Below, piece by piece: positions 1 through 13,279 of a stretch of 64,000 nucleotides of DNA (the stretch's first letter is position 1; every line of letters begins with the position of its first letter). The notes under the pieces are model-generated. The model was not told the DNA's origin. It did not search any database and saw only the letters and a program-made list of their open reading frames with translations. This stretch comes from Spirodela intermedia (Eukaryota; Streptophyta; Magnoliopsida; Alismatales; Araceae). Where the stretch lies: the NCBI GenBank assembly GCA_902729315.2, contig LR746272.1, forward strand, positions 8,295,327 through 8,359,326, in the 5' to 3' direction. The translations under genes and the position numbers were made by a program.

Positions 1-396
1 GGAGGCGAAGGCAGGGTAGGTGGCAGCAGCAGCGAATGGTGAAGGCGGGCAGCGGCGGGAGCGATGGGGCAGAAGGTGGCGGTAGACGGTGGCGACGACG
101 GCGATAATGGGTGGCGGCAAACGGCAGATACTGACGATAGACGGTGGCAGTGGACGGCGGCGGGGATGATGGCGGCGGTGGTGATGGATAAGCGACCCTC
201 ACAGCCTCTCCTTGCGGAGCGTAAAGAGGTAAACCTCGAACTATTCTCTTCTCTGATTATTCTTAGGGCTACATGAGGTTATCTGTAACCTCTCAAGAAG
301 GAAAGAGCGATTAATGGGCTTGGCCGATGCGCTATTGACGCGGTCGTAGGCTCCGTCTTTGTCGATCCTCATCATGCCAGACGAAGAAGGGGGACG
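1..396. other. 3' flank of the beta-barrel-like gene, GGC/GAC-rich start
   Basis: The first 200 bases are dominated by GGC, GGT and GAC triplets and read as Gly/Asp/Trp-rich open frames on several frames, which is what low-complexity GC-rich DNA gives. I see no splice sites or family similarity. From about 240 to 396 the DNA is the presumed 3' untranslated and downstream region of the minus-strand gene whose stop lies at 397-399. No gene is supported here. Confidence 0.5.
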
Positions 397-3300
397 TCAG
401 ATGATTCTCTCGAAGGGCTTCAGCTCTGTGGGCAAGTTGTCAAAGTCCCCAGAGTCAACCTTCGACTGAAACATCGGCTGCGACCCGAATTTCTTAAGAA
501 CCCCTTCTGCCAGGTGCTCCTTGCTCGGTGTCAGCATCACATAATTCGGATCGGCCCTCTCATAACTGTAGAGAGAGAGAGAGACAGAGCAGAAGCAGCA
601 GAATCGGTCGTCACATCCTCTTGTTCTCTGATGAGAGAGAAAGAGATAGATGGAGAGAGACAGAGAGACAGAGACCTAGCTTCTCTCAGATCCTCGATCC
701 GGATACCAAACCCAAAGGAGGCGCCGCCGCGTGCGTGGTCACTGATGGCTGGAGGGAGAGAGAACCACGTCACAGACAGAATATGGCGTTCGGTCAAAAG
801 ATCTTCACAAGGGTAGAGAGAGAAAATCACGCGAGGAGCTGCACCTGTAATGCTGAACGTGAAGGAAGGTCTCCACCAAGATTTAAACGCCAGAGCCATG
901 GAGGAGAGAGAAGGACCGATCTTTCCCTGAAGATGTGATCAAGGTGAAGGGATGATATGTACCATCTTCAAGCCTAATCATCAAGAACAAGGTCTGCCAT
1001 ACGCAGGGATCCACTACCTTGAGCAGGATGTTCTTATTGGCTTGCCAAGATGCAGCCACTTGAAAGGTAGATCGGTCAACGCTAGCAGTTGACTTATGTT
1101 CTTTGAACCTTGGGTAACAATGAAATTATGACTCAGATCCCTTCCTTCTTTTTTTTTGTTTCTCGGAGACTTTGACTAGAAATGGAAATCAAAAGTCAAA
1201 CCTTGTCTTCAGCTCAAAGCCAAAGTCGATATAATTTGTGATCCCCACTACTTGGCTCGCTTCAAATGGGTTTTGAACCTGTTTGAAGAAAACAGGGACA
1301 ATTTTTATCTTCTCACACACCAAGATACACAAAGTGGGAAAAAAATTCCTAATAAGAGAGACGTCAAGATCTGTGAGAAATCCAATTAGTGATCATCAGA
1401 ATGAACATTATCCACGAAATCTATGGAATCTGCAGGAATTCTCCAGGTCTAAGCTGTCCCTGAAGATCGCTCATCAGGCCCGGTTAAGCTGTTGGGAGGA
1501 GGTCAACCCAGCAAACATGGTGAGCTGAGGCTCTTCATCCTGGCAGTGAATCGGTCAACTACCAAAATATCTCATGATTTTGTACAGGAAGAAACCAGTT
1601 AGATGCCATAAGCCACAGAAATGAACAGGAACCCATACCCTTCTTTGGACGACGACATGCTGATAAAAGGATGCAGTCAACTGCAATTGGAGCACATGAT
1701 CGATCAACATGAGCATCTGAACACCAATGGATTAATGTGCAGTGTAAGAGAAAAAAAGCATGATCCATTCAAGCGTGATTAGTAGGGAGATCCTGTTGGG
1801 GGAAGAGCTGCAGAAAACAAAATGGATCCGATCCCCAACAGCAGGGCACTTACCAGTGTCGGTGAGAGAATTGGGAGAGGAGTATGCTCGATCTAAACCT
1901 CGCAGCTGACTTACAGGTGTTGGTGTTCATGCCAAGAGAAATTCTTCCACAATCTCTTCCGAGGTAAAGGATTTCTATGCACAGATGCCCTATTGGATCC
2001 GATCATATGCGTGTTCTCAGTTAGAGAGAGAATAGCTACAAAAGGGTCTGATTTTCCTAAAAAATAAAGATTAAAATAAAAATAAATAAGAGCCTGTCTA
2101 TATTGTAAGTTACCAGGTCAATCACCATTGTAGGCATGTAAGGGGAGAAGGGTGTGCGCAGTGCCATAACATAAAGTCAACCACAAGGTAGTGTAATCGC
2201 CCTCTAGAAATCAGTGATTAATGATAAATCAAAGACGATTAAACTGGGAGTTTATTCCACGTTATTTTAGATAAGAATATGATCAAATGCATACAATCTT
2301 CCAAAAGCCAATTAATTGCTCAACAAAATGGAAGGGAGGTGTAGCTCTGAATTTGAAGCTAAATGACAGTCCAGGGTTGAAGAAAAAATCAAAGACGATT
2401 AAATGGGGAGTTTATTCCACGTTATTTTAGAAAAGAGAATTATGCAGGAATATGATCAAATGCATATAATCTTCAAAAATCCAATTAATTGCCCAAGAAA
2501 ATGCAAGGAAGGTGAATCGTAGAAGAGAAAGAAAGAGAACCTCTGAATTTGCAGCTAACTCAAGGCTAACATTGAATGAAGGCCTCAAAGGAGTGCCCGA
2601 GCCTACTCTATAACCAACTGCCCAGCTCCAGTTCTTTAGGTGCCTAAAGTCCACCTCGTCTTTGATTCCCTCACCTAGCAAGAGAGGTGATAATAAGATA
2701 AATATGTAAAGAAAAATTTACAGGCCAAGCTCATTGGTGTGTTCCAAGGCATGCACTTTCATGATTACGATAGATGATATCATAACTTGTCTATGAGAGG
2801 TTTTTTTCTATAGATTAAAAAATATGTATCTGTTTCAGTATCCGATTTTACTCTAATAATTTTTTGAGGAAAATAAAAAAAATAAATCTGCAATGTTCAT
2901 CTCGCTCCAACCTTGATTTGAATGGGAAAACAACAAAATATCAGGAGGATCGTTCTTTCTTTAACCCCAAACAAAGAAATATTGAGGAGATCACCAAGCA
3001 GTACAGAATATTGACAGGAGTTTCTTCAACGAGTTAGAACTATTATTGGGACTAAGAGGCAAATTCGTTCAAAAACAATATGTTACATAAACACTGTAAT
3101 CACTTTCTTTAGCACCAAGATTGTACCAGAAAATATCCTTTGCTCATAAATTATAATAACATACAAATTATTAATGATCTGTGGAGTTTTATTATAGAAT
3201 TATGAACATAGAAATAGCACTTGGATAGATGCATAGACTTTGAAAATTTATCACCACAGAACTTGAGAACATCGTTAGTGAAAAAAAAAGCTTTCTTCGC

Positions 3301-6300
3301 AACAGATTTGCCAGACTAGCTATGAATTTCTGCACAGAACTAAATCATATTTGGCTTAGATCCAAGAACTAGGAACACTATTCGACAAATCAAATAAGAA
3401 CGGAATTAGGCAACATAAATAGGCATCAAATTTTAATTTGGCTGTTAAAAAGAATGTATGACTATAACACAGTACCACTCCCACAGGAATTGTACCCATG
3501 TTGGATGGTGTTTTCTTTTAATCACACATTTCGTCCTTGGCTACCAGATAAAGACCCAAGAAGGTCTAACAGTATATGAGGCATCAAGCGGATCAGAAAT
3601 CACTGCAATTAAAACTCACATGGCGGTTTATATAGCACACCGGCGCATAACCTCCCTGCCCTACCGACCAGCCACGCACAACTTGGAAATCCAGCAGACA
3701 CTACAGAGAGAGTAACATCCAATATGTCAATATCAATGACAATGCATGTATAGTGTCACGATGCTGTTTTTAAAATCGTAGATTTTCATTAACCGGTAAA
3801 GATTATTGGAATGAATAAAGGACGGAAACCATAGTAGCAATGGCGGGAAAAGGTGGTATCATGTTGAGTGGACACAAGGTAGAAGAGAGAGAGAGCGGGA
3901 AAAAAAAAGGAATTACATAGAAAGTGTTGTCAATAGGGCAGGTCTGCCCTGAAACCAGCATGTCCTGACAATTTTTTTGGTTTTGGGCCAGAAAAATAAA
4001 ACCAGAAGCCTGAAAAACCCAAGTCACAGTACAACTGCCTTTGAGAAAGAATGTATAATTAGGAGTTCGGTTCTTAGTGCGACAGTTCCCTATTTTGTTG
4101 GTTCGTTTCCAGGTCTTCTGTTTCTTATTTGTGGTCCTGGTACTCGTACATAACAGTCATCTAGGATGTGAACACAAGAGTTTTTTGCTCTGCATATCCT
4201 CCTAGGGTTTGGGGCACTGTTCAAGACATGGCCCCTTCATGCAGCAGCTAACTCAGCATTCCCCACCTTTCTCTCCATTCTAGCATAGACTGACGCGACT
4301 GTGTGAACCAAGCTTCAAAACACCCAGCATGGGCTTGAGAATCAAAGACACCGGAGAAGAAAATGGAAGAAAAATAATGGCAAGTAGCAGAAGTTGTCTA
4401 GTCATTTGACAAGCTGATCACTACTGGAGAAGAACATGTTTCAATAATAATAATGATAGTGCTGATGGGCCCATGTGTAGGAACAATTGCCACTCAGAAG
4501 GGCAAGTGCTTCTGACACTTCCTAGTTCATTTTTTATCCAGGGAAATGTAGATACCTACGGTGAGAATGAAAGCTTTTGCAAATGACACGGAATAAAAAA
4601 AAAATCAAACTGTGACATCCCTAAAGATGTATCAAGAACATGGCATTTGAAAATTTCTGATGCACCAGGGAGAATATATTTCATTTATATGAAAAAAAGC
4701 ATATGATAAGTTAGTCCTTTTCTCCAATCCATCAACATTTTCATTCGGCATCATGTCGGATAATATTGATAGATAATGTTTACAGATTGGAGACTCCAAC
4801 GTACACGAGAAAGGAGCCAATGATGTCCCAATGGATAAGTTTTCTGATCCATATCTCACACCGATGAAACCACTGTTTTCTGAATGAGTCCTGTCAGCCA
4901 ATTTAGTGCCTCAAGATATTCAAACACATAAAATACGAAGAACAACAATTCAAAGAAGACAGCGACATGTGATCAGTATTTCTAGTGAAATATCTATGGT
5001 ACGGGTATGCTTACCCAGACATGAATTTTATCATACATTTAAGTTCATTGTAGAAGAATATAAAAATAAGCCACAGACAACGAATTATAAATAGTGAGCA
5101 CATAAACATAGGTAACTTGCAACACCAGATATAAAGGATTCATGACGAGCATATGGCAGATATCTGAAAGATTGAGTAACCAAAAAGGCAATAAATGTCA
5201 AGATGACTAACAATTTGAATCAATGGTTTCAAAGGTAGAGGTTGACCCAGGCTCAATGTTTCACATAGAATTCATGAGTTTAGAGTTGGCAATACACTGA
5301 CATTTTATTCTCTTAAGAGTACAGATGTAATTGACCTGGAGAGATCATGGAACCAAAACCTGGCGTTCTAGAAAACCAAGGTGCTAGTTTGGTTATTCAA
5401 GAAAAAAAAAACTTGAACATGCAGAATGCAAGCAATAACTAATAATGGAGGTCCATGTAAAACACAAGTCTAGGGATCCAAAAAGTCATCTACTAGGATA
5501 GAGTGTATCTACCTTCGAAATTCTAAACACCCTACCTAACATTTAACGTGTATACAATTTATAGTAATCATTCTTTTCATAGTTTATGGCATGAAAATTA
5601 TGTACTTGAATCATTATTGTCATCCATCAAAACCCAACCAACAGAAGATCCAGCAATACAGTGAATATATACCATGGTGGTCAGGGAAAGCCTATCTACG
5701 TCAGTTGTACAAAGGTCGGATTTTTGTATCGGTTTTATCCAAAATTCAGTCTCAGTATTACAATGGGTTCCAATGAACCTAACCATGTGTGTGCGTGGAC
5801 ATCTGTGTATAGAACATATCAAATAAGGTAAGTCAAATCGAACTCTTTGATATGAAATTTAAGGTTCTAAAATCACTTCAGAAAAAGGGTGGACAGTTAC
5901 ACTCGAGTTGAAGACCTCAACGCACTAGCTCCAGATTGAGGGATTTTCCTATTGAAGAAAAATCATAGAAGCTTTCTCATGAGAGGGAAGAAAATCTCTC
6001 TATCAACCAAGGGAGACGAAAAGTCCATCAAACTGATGTTATTAAAAGTGGCTGTTTCTCTCACACTTTTGACAATCCATCAACATCTGAACATCGAAAG
6101 AGAATTGAGCTTTCTTTCAGAAAAGGTATAACAATACCCACATCAATTTGCCCTATAATCTGCAATCATTGGTAATCTTGTTGCACCAATGGTTACAGTT
6201 GCAAAATTCACGACACTAAGTCTTTTACAAAAGATAAATAGGTCTGTCCAACCTTATGCTAGAAATCAAATTCCTTTATAGAATGATACTTGGAGTCAGA

Positions 6301-8168
6301 ATCTATGCCAGTTTCTACTAAAAATGATGAATTTTGTGACGCAAGTATGTGGATTTATTAAGGACTAGACCCCCAAGCAAGCAGGTATACCAAAACGAAG
6401 ATTCAGTGAAAGTTCGACAAGTGAATCAAGATTTTATTACTACAGAGAGGATATATTATCTAGTTAGAGTTAAACAATCCAAACTCTTTACAGGGTATGA
6501 GCAAAATAAGCTAATGAGTATGAAAATATAAACGAAAAATGTGCATACCTCCTTTGTATTAGCAATGGGAGGATACCAAAGATTCCCAACCCAAGTTCGG
6601 GAAGGTAAACACACGACTTGAACCGAATAAATCTAAAATAGGCCACAGAATGAGAGACTAAGAGTCGGCAAAGAAAGATTCAAGATAAGATCCAGGACAT
6701 ATAAGTGAAGAATTATATTCTGAAGGAAGAAGAAGATCCTTACGGTTCTGAGGTTGAGACAGACACTTCCACGAACGAATTTGGGTCCTCCAAATCCCTG
6801 AATCATTCAAATAAAAAATCTAACAATTTAATTTTTATTCTTAAATGTAATCCACCCAGACTAAAGTAGGAGAAAACCTTTGCCAGCGGAACACTGCATT
6901 TCCTTCTTTGCTCCCATCAAGTGGTCCAGATACCTAATTATGCTAATGAATGCACTTTTTTTCTTTTTACTACTAAAAAAGTTTTAGATATTCAGACCGA
7001 GTTTCAGACACGGCGGGAAACAGAGAGAAAACAGATGTTATTGATAAAACAAAATCTTGTCGTACCAGAAATAAAACAATGCCTCCAGAAAATAATACTA
7101 CAAGAGGAAAGGGAAGATAGAGTGGCGCTTCTATGATATGGGCCATGACAACATGACATTGGAAATTTATTGATAAGCTCAAAAGGAAACAATTTGATGC
7201 AAACTTAGATAGCCAACCTCATCACACGGAAAAAAGTGGATAATATATCAAATGAGGTAAAAATATGGCAAGAGAAGCACATAAGTATCTGCAGAAATAA
7301 ATACTTCGGTGTGATATTAGACGAGTGTGGTGCATATTTCTACTTCGAGGATAGTCAAAAAGGTGGGCAAAAGTACTAGAGAAGAGAAAGTTCCGTAAGA
7401 TCCTCAGCGAAATGTACATCCCAGGAGTTTCCAGCAAGATTTCAAGAATATCACATGAGGAGTTAATGGCTCATTCATGTCAGTAATAGAGAATGTACCA
7501 AAGGTGAAAATGATGAGAGTTCTACATAATACTATATGCTTAGGTCTCTTCGGTGGCGTTTGGTGCCAAGAATGTCACATCAATTTCCAGAACCATCGTA
7601 GTCAGGTTTGGGCCAGGGTTATTGTTATATAGAGGAAGGGAAGAAGTGCTAGCACTTCAATAATCCTCAGAAAATTACATGGTAAGATCAAGTGATTTTC
7701 TTGATGACTATTCTGCCCACTTACAAGAGATGGAGATGAGGAAGCAATGCCAACATTAGTGAAAAAACTTGCAGGAACATGCAGACATCATTAGATTTCG
7801 ACAAATGAGGTCAAAAAATAGTATGCAAATTGACAGGGCAATCAATTGTAAGCATCAAATGGAAACGACATAAGAAAACCAACATCAGTAACTACACAGA
7901 AGACCGTACTCATTAAATAACATGAATTCCACCGGCTAAAAAAGAACATCTCAGGAAAAAACCAGTAAAAAATAAAATTAAAATAAATGCCATTAAAAAA
8001 CAGGTCAAGTTTTCTATTGGATACAGTGGTAACCAAGTCAATATGAGGATCTTCGCGAGGCTTTAGCATAATTCTCGCGCTGAAATTTCTTGCGTCTTCA
8101 AAATAATCCTCAAAAAGGCATTGCAATGCTAGCTTTACAAACAACAAGTCATATGCGGGGACCAACAT
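397..8168 (-). CDS. Conserved plant beta-barrel-like protein, 13 coding exons, about 381 aa, function not recognised
   Basis: Exons on the minus strand: 8168-8025, 6933-6878, 6797-6744, 6632-6549, 4890-4805, 3700-3620, 2674-2541, 1680-1639, 1278-1202, 1081-1018, 926-845, 748-676, 565-397. All have GT/AG borders and consistent phases, giving 1146 nt in one open frame. The protein has no hydrophobic helix. It is built of short alternating strands rich in Gly and aromatics, for example GVRYGSENLSIGTSLAPF, VVGITNYIDFGFELKT, VAASWQANKNILLKGKIG and LAFKSWWRPSFTFSIT, and ends LPTELKPFERII. This pattern suggests an organellar outer-membrane beta barrel, which is inference. I recognise the pattern as a conserved land-plant family but cannot name it. 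The ATG at 8168 lies one base inside a good acceptor (CAG at 8172-8170), so an untranslated or short coding first exon further upstream is likely. Exons of 42-56 nt are unusually small. Intron 7 carries a partial tandem duplication. Confidence 0.8.
566..675. repeat. GA-rich tract inside intron 12 of the beta-barrel-like gene
   Basis: The 110-bp intron between exons 12 and 13 consists largely of GAGA and GAGACA runs on the plus strand (CT-rich on the transcribed strand), so the polypyrimidine tract before the CTACAG acceptor is itself a microsatellite. Confidence 0.7.
2228..2572. repeat. Imperfect tandem duplication (about 160 bp unit) overlapping the end of exon 7
   Basis: Two diverged copies follow each other. 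Each starts near ATCAAAGACGATTAAA (about 2228 and 2387). Both then share GGGAGTTTATTCCACG, TATTTTAGA, AATATGATCAAATGCATA, CCAATTAATTGC and finally CTCTGAATTTG followed by AGCTAA. In the second copy the last element is the 3' coding end of exon 7 (its donor lies at 2540). In the first copy the donor GT has become CT. The duplication therefore copied an exon-intron border into intron 7 and the copy decayed. Confidence 0.75.
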
Positions 8169-8169
8169 C

Positions 8170-9750
8170 CTGTGACAGCTCAGACCAATATCAGGTTAAC
8201 CACCCCAACACCTCTTTTTGAAAGAAAACAGAATATTCCATTAATTGAGAAATGGGTGGCAAAGATCGCATTGATAGGACAAAAGAAACTGATACCTAGA
8301 TAATAGTTATTCAGTTTACGTTGATCCTGTTTGACAAGATTGAACAGTTGCATACAGATGACATAAAAGAGTACAGTTACAGAAAATAAGAACTAAATAA
8401 GATAGTTAAAAACTGAGGAATTCAAAATTATGGTCAGCATCTTTTCGAGATTAAAGTGGAACAGTTTTTCCAGATTTATTCCGAACTGATTTTTACAACG
8501 TAGATTTTATGGCGAGAAGCTTCGTAGTGAAAAAATATTTTACTTATAATTCTAAAAAAAATATAACGAATTTTTTTTTAACAAAGTCATAACTTTATAA
8601 TAACACAATGTTTAGTCAATTATGACGTTTGATATATCAATTTAATCCCTTCGGTCAAATAAAACCAAATGGCGTGCACAGATGTAACTTGGAGCACAAA
8701 ATTTACAAAACTCAGTGCGCAAAAGCTTCCACATCACCCACATAAATCTTTCCGCACACTGAGTTGGTGCAGGTCGGTGAAAAGTGCAAGCTGCTCCAAT
8801 GCCCACAGCCTTTGTTAGGATGCCTGACCCTATGCAGCATAAAGAATGAGGGCAGGACCCTACATTCCAACCACCAACCAGATGCAGGATGTGCTACCAA
8901 TTATTGTACAGATTCCTATGCAGTCTAAGAGAGGGTTTCTGAAAGCCCAGACAGAAGGCATGATATCTCAGAAATGATCTGCTCCCTTCTCAGTGACTCG
9001 ATCTCCAAAACCCTACTGTTCTGATGAGACACTCGTCCAAACCGCAGAATGCTAAGCATTGCGGCATCGGGCCATCTCTTTGTTCACTCTTCCTAAGCAA
9101 GCAATGCTATCCACACTAGATATCAAGGCTGGCGGTGAACATCGTCTATACATGGTCGCCTCCCGTGATCTGGACTTGTTTTCGTCGAAAACCTAGCATA
9201 ATGCGGAAAGAGGGCACGAGTTTGTGAGTTTTCCACGGAATTTCTCTACCGGACCATCCAACGAACAGGAAGAGAAGCAATTGTGACGATCCACGCAGAA
9301 GCCCGTGGCAGCTGGAATCATTTGCGTCTAAGAAGAAACCCGACAGCGATGGTAAGCCGAGAGGAAGATGGATGAGCGGCATGTAGGTAGTCGTATTCGG
9401 CACCTGGTGCGGGCGGCGAGGGGAGGGAAATCGAAAATCGGCGGCACTAGCACCATCGGCGGCGGGGGCTCCTTGTTCACAAAGTTTCCCATCTCTCTCT
9501 CTCCCTCTCTCCCTCCTTCCCTCCCTCTCCCTGAGCTTCTTGTCGCTCCGGACGGTCTCAGGTAGCAGAGTTCAACAGAAAACCGATTGTCGGATGTAGG
9601 TCGATACTATTATAAAAGTTGTAAAATCATACATTTGTATATTATTGAAATAAATATATTTGGATGTTTAATGTGTTATTCAATCAGAATTATTCGCTTC
9701 GTATCTCGTTGAATAAGCATATATCTATATATATTGCCTAGAAATTATCT
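8170..9750. other. Upstream region of the beta-barrel-like gene and spacer to KLCR
   Basis: No coding exon is supported. The stretch probably holds the 5' leader, a leader intron and the promoter of the minus-strand gene at 397-8168. A pyrimidine-rich CTCCCTCTCTC block lies at 9487-9535. AT-rich sequence with AAATAAATAT lies at 9645-9660 and probably marks the end of the KLCR transcript. Open frames here lack splice-consistent partners. Confidence 0.4.
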
Positions 9751-9881
9751 GAATTAAGATGTGCATATTCCAATCATACGAGGATGAGTTGGAGCAAGTA
9801 CATACGTATTGTCTGTCATTTTCTGGCTCACAAATGATCTCCCGTAGTGGTGTCCACCGGCGGCGCCGCCGGTCGCCGCCA

Positions 9882-12009
9882 TCACGCCGCCGTCGCGCCA
9901 CCACTCGCGGTGTCGGAGTTGCCGCCGAAGAGGTAGTTCAGGGAGACGGCCTTCCTGCGCCTGACTCTCCCGGACTCCTTCAGCAGCTCGGCCAATCTCC
10001 TCTTCTCCCCCTCCACCTCGGGGTTCGCCGTCCCCAGCTTCTCCTCTCTGACGCTGACGATGTGCTCCAAGATTCCAGTGGCGTCTCCCCACCTGGATTT
10101 TACCCCATGTGGTGAAGCTCCTCGTTGAACTTGCAGGAAGGAGGAGGAAGAAGGCGTACCTGCCCATGGCGTCGTACGTGGCGGCGAGATTGCTGTAGAC
10201 CTCGAGAGTCTCGGGGTGGTGGGGGCCGTGTTCTTTCTCCATGATGGACTTGGCCTCCTGGAAGAGACCTGCGGCCTCCTGGATGTCACTGAGCTGGACG
10301 CAGGCAAGGCCCATCTGGTTCAGAGCGACGGCAAGGAAAGCGGGCTGCTTCTTCTCCCCATAATTGCGGAGCTTGGAAATGGCGCTGTGGAAAAAGCAGC
10401 GGGACTTGATGAAGTCGCCGGCGGCGTAGCAGAGGACCCCCATCTGGGCCTCCATCCCTGCCACTGCGCTCTGCTGCCCCGGTGAGCCGTCGCAGAGTTT
10501 CAGGGCCCTCTGAAGCAACTTGATGGCCTCCTCGTGCTCGTTCATGGACACGTACAAGGCGGCGACGTCCGCCAGGCCGGCGGCGATCTCCTCGGAGGCG
10601 CTTCCCGGCGGCGGCTTGTTGAAGATCCTCAGGGCATCTTCACAGTGGGCTTTAGACTCCTTCAATCTCCCCATTCTGTTGAATAAATCTGCAAGGCGAA
10701 CCAGAGCATGCGCCACCGTGGGGTGATTCTCTCCTCCGGTACACTTGAGGGTGGAGAGAGCTCTCCTGTAGGCGAAGACGGCTTCGTCGTAGCGAGCAAG
10801 GGAAAGGTAGGCGTCGCCGATGCTGCAGTCCACATAGGCCACCTCCTTTACCTGCCCATTAGCGGCCATGGCGGTGCTCGCCATGACCAGATGCTCGAGA
10901 GCTTCCTCGTGGTCGCCCTTGACCTGGGATATGAGGGCCATGAGTCTCCTGTCGGCGGTCTCCTCCAGTGGTGGCTCCTCCCCGCTCTCTCTGTGGATGT
11001 CCATGGCCGTCCTGCAGAGCTCCTTAGCTTCGTCGAGTTGCAGCGCCTGGAGATGGACTTCGGCAAGGAATCGGCAGGTTTCACCGACTCTTGGGTCCAT
11101 CGCCCCCAGCGCATAGCTCTGGATCTCCAGACCGGAAGAGTAGCAGGCTATGGAGTTCTCCAGCTGACCCATCATTGAATATGTGTCCCCCAGCTGCATC
11201 TGGCCGGCGAACTGGGCGAGGGCGTGGGACTGGCCTTCTTCCATGGATGGGATCTGAATTGATCGCTTTAGCGCGGGTATGGCCTGCTCGTATTGCCCTA
11301 AGCTGCTGTAGATCCCCGCAAGAACATGCAAGCTCATCACCAGGTCTAAGCAGGGCTTCCCGTTCGCAGTTCTTTCGAATGACTTGACCGCCCGCAGTGC
11401 ATAGTCGAGAGCTCTCTTGTGGTGATCCCCTGAGATCAGTTCTCTGGCGCGCTTCAGATTGAAATGTCCGAGGTCGGAATTATTCAGAGCGGATTCTGAG
11501 AAATCCTCGGTTCCGTTCCACGATTTTGCTTCCCCGCCGGTGGAACTCCGTTTCTTCGCATCAGCGCTTAATTTCTTTCCCCTCGGATCACCTCTTCCGG
11601 GAGAGTCCTTGTTTTCAGGTTCTGGCATCGATGAATCGGAGGATTTGTCGGAGGATCTGGCCATGCTCTCCTTCATCCGGTCAGAAAATCCATTTCCCTT
11701 CTGGGAAGCCCCCGTCTCCCCTCCGGCGAGGTGGTGCAACTCTGAGTCGATCCTCAATTCCTCACCTTCAGATCCGAAACTCCTTGTTATGCAGCTGTCA
11801 CCAGAGCTCATCATCTCGCATACATTATCGTACAGTTGATCAATCGAGGCATCCAGAGAAGGGTGATCGACGACCTTTTTTGGTGTGTTCTTGGTGTTCG
11901 AAGGAGGAATTGGAAAATCATTTGCCGGTGGATGGTCCTCGAGCTTGGGAAAACTTCGATTATTTGGCATTACAATCTCATCAGCACCCTCCACGGTGTC
12001 ACCAGGCAT
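9882..12009 (-). CDS. KLCR: Kinesin light chain-related / CMU-type TPR protein, 686 aa
   Basis: Two exons, 12009-10160 and 10092-9882, are separated by a 67-bp GT-AG intron. Splicing restores the frame (DAMGR joins WGDATGILEHIV) and ends at a TGA at 9884-9882. Residues 1-180 are Ser/Asp/Lys-rich and probably disordered, with a conserved IDQLYDNVCEM motif near 57. From about 183 to 660 the protein is a run of tetratricopeptide units, with KLC-type spacing such as HHPETLEVYSNLAATYDAMGR. It ends in a basic RRRKAVSLNYLF tail. In Arabidopsis the family (KLCR1-3, also called CMU) associates with cortical microtubules and IQD scaffolds and stabilises microtubules against cellulose synthase movement. 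No kinesin motor or heavy-chain-binding coiled coil is visible. Read without splicing, the frame runs through the intron into nonsense, so the unspliced form is rejected. CT-rich tracts lie upstream. Confidence 0.95.
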
Positions 12010-12850
12010 TTTTCTAGGAGCAGAAACCAGCAGAACAGGATGAACGGTTCGATGCGGACTACCCTAGCTCCTGAAAATTCTACGCAAACGCATTGAATCA
12101 GAAAAGTCTGATGATAATTTCCGCAATCGAGAATGCAACCTCGAAGAAACGGATGAAACTGACATCGTCAGAATCAAAAAGTAGGATGCTTGCATCCATT
12201 TATGAAAAGTGATAAGAATTAGAGGTATCACTCCAGACATTACGATTAATAAATTAATTTAAATAAAAATATACGCCGCAATCTAAAGTCGAAAAGGAAA
12301 TGTGCATCGCCTTCTTGTTTCGAGAACGAGAAAAGCAGAACATTCGCGAAATACAAGGAAAAGCAGGGAAATTATTTGAATTATCATGTCATCCGGCCAG
12401 ATCAAATAAGGAGCATTCCGAAAAACACACGGAACGAACACCATTGAAACCCTAGGGTTAAATTTTCGAAGCATATTCAGGATCATCTCATCGAGTTCCC
12501 ACAGACCACGCACCTCGATCGCGCAGATATAGAGAGATAACGCCGGATCTCTCCAACTGCTCTTCCTCGCATCGGATGTTCGCCCAGCAGGAGACGATGT
12601 CCGTGCCCGCAATGAAAGAGAATTAGATGGGGGAAAGAGGAAGGGGAGAGAGAGAGAGGGAGGGGTACAGAAGAAGCGGTTGCTCCTGGCGGGGTGGGTA
12701 GGCTGGGAATAAAGGCTTCTGATACAAAATAAAGGCACTCTCTGCTCCACGACGATCGATCAGACAATGAGATCATCATCAGCAGTGGCGAAATCGCAGA
12801 GATTCTATCGACGAGGAAGAGGGAGGCAAATCTTTTCCCCTCCTTCTATC

Positions 12851-12890
<40 letters not shown>

Positions 12891-13279
12891 CGCGCGCAGG
12901 GTGTCTAAATTAACCGACACGTCTGGGAGCAACCGCCATTTTGGACGTTTGTGATCCCGGAGATCGCCCGCTAATTGTGGGCGAGATGCAGATGGTGACT
13001 GAGCCACAGCCAGACGACAAATTCTGTTTGTGGGCCCCACAAACACAACCTCGGGAATCCGATGCAACTGCCCGTGACACATTAATAGACGGCGGCCGTG
13101 TCATAAAAACGGAGTGGAATGGTCATAGCTACGGCCCAGTGGGCCAGAATACCGTGGGCCCATTAACTGCCGACTCGCCTTGAATGGCGGGCCCCACAGA
13201 GGGGTGGTCCATATCGTAGCCCGGCCCGTTCGCTTTGAGTATATAAAAAATGTCGCTTTAAGCATATCTTATATCCATC
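12010..13279. promoter_or_regulatory. KLCR upstream region with (CT)n tract
   Basis: This is the non-coding leader and promoter of KLCR. It contains GA/CT-rich patches at about 12625-12660 and an uninterrupted (CT)n run at 12855-12889 followed by CGCGCGCGC. The plus-strand GA/CT tracts within 900 bp of the start codon resemble plant GAGA-type core promoter elements bound by BPC proteins (family knowledge). GGGCCCA-type TCP-like sites occur around 13035 and 13159. No coding sequence seen. Confidence 0.45.
12855..12889. repeat. (CT)n microsatellite
   Basis: About 17 perfect TC dinucleotides upstream of KLCR, immediately followed by an alternating CG run. Confidence 0.95.

Noticed and set aside
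537-899. Continuous 120-codon minus-strand frame as a single exon
   Set aside because: Only its two ends are coding; the middle is an intron bounded by ACAG/GTGCAG and CCTCCAG that splices to a better-conserved protein.
845-1081. Apparent frameshift in the beta-barrel-like gene between exons 10 and 11
   Set aside because: It came from miscounting the CTCTCTCC run; re-reading the bases gives GKIGPSLSSMALAF in phase.
9754-10159. Unspliced KLCR frame continuing past the first exon
   Set aside because: Reads low-complexity nonsense; splicing 10159-10093 restores the conserved C-terminus.
10708-11178. Plus-strand open frame of 156 codons across KLCR
   Set aside because: Antisense shadow of the TPR exon; the minus-strand frame has clear family similarity over the whole length.
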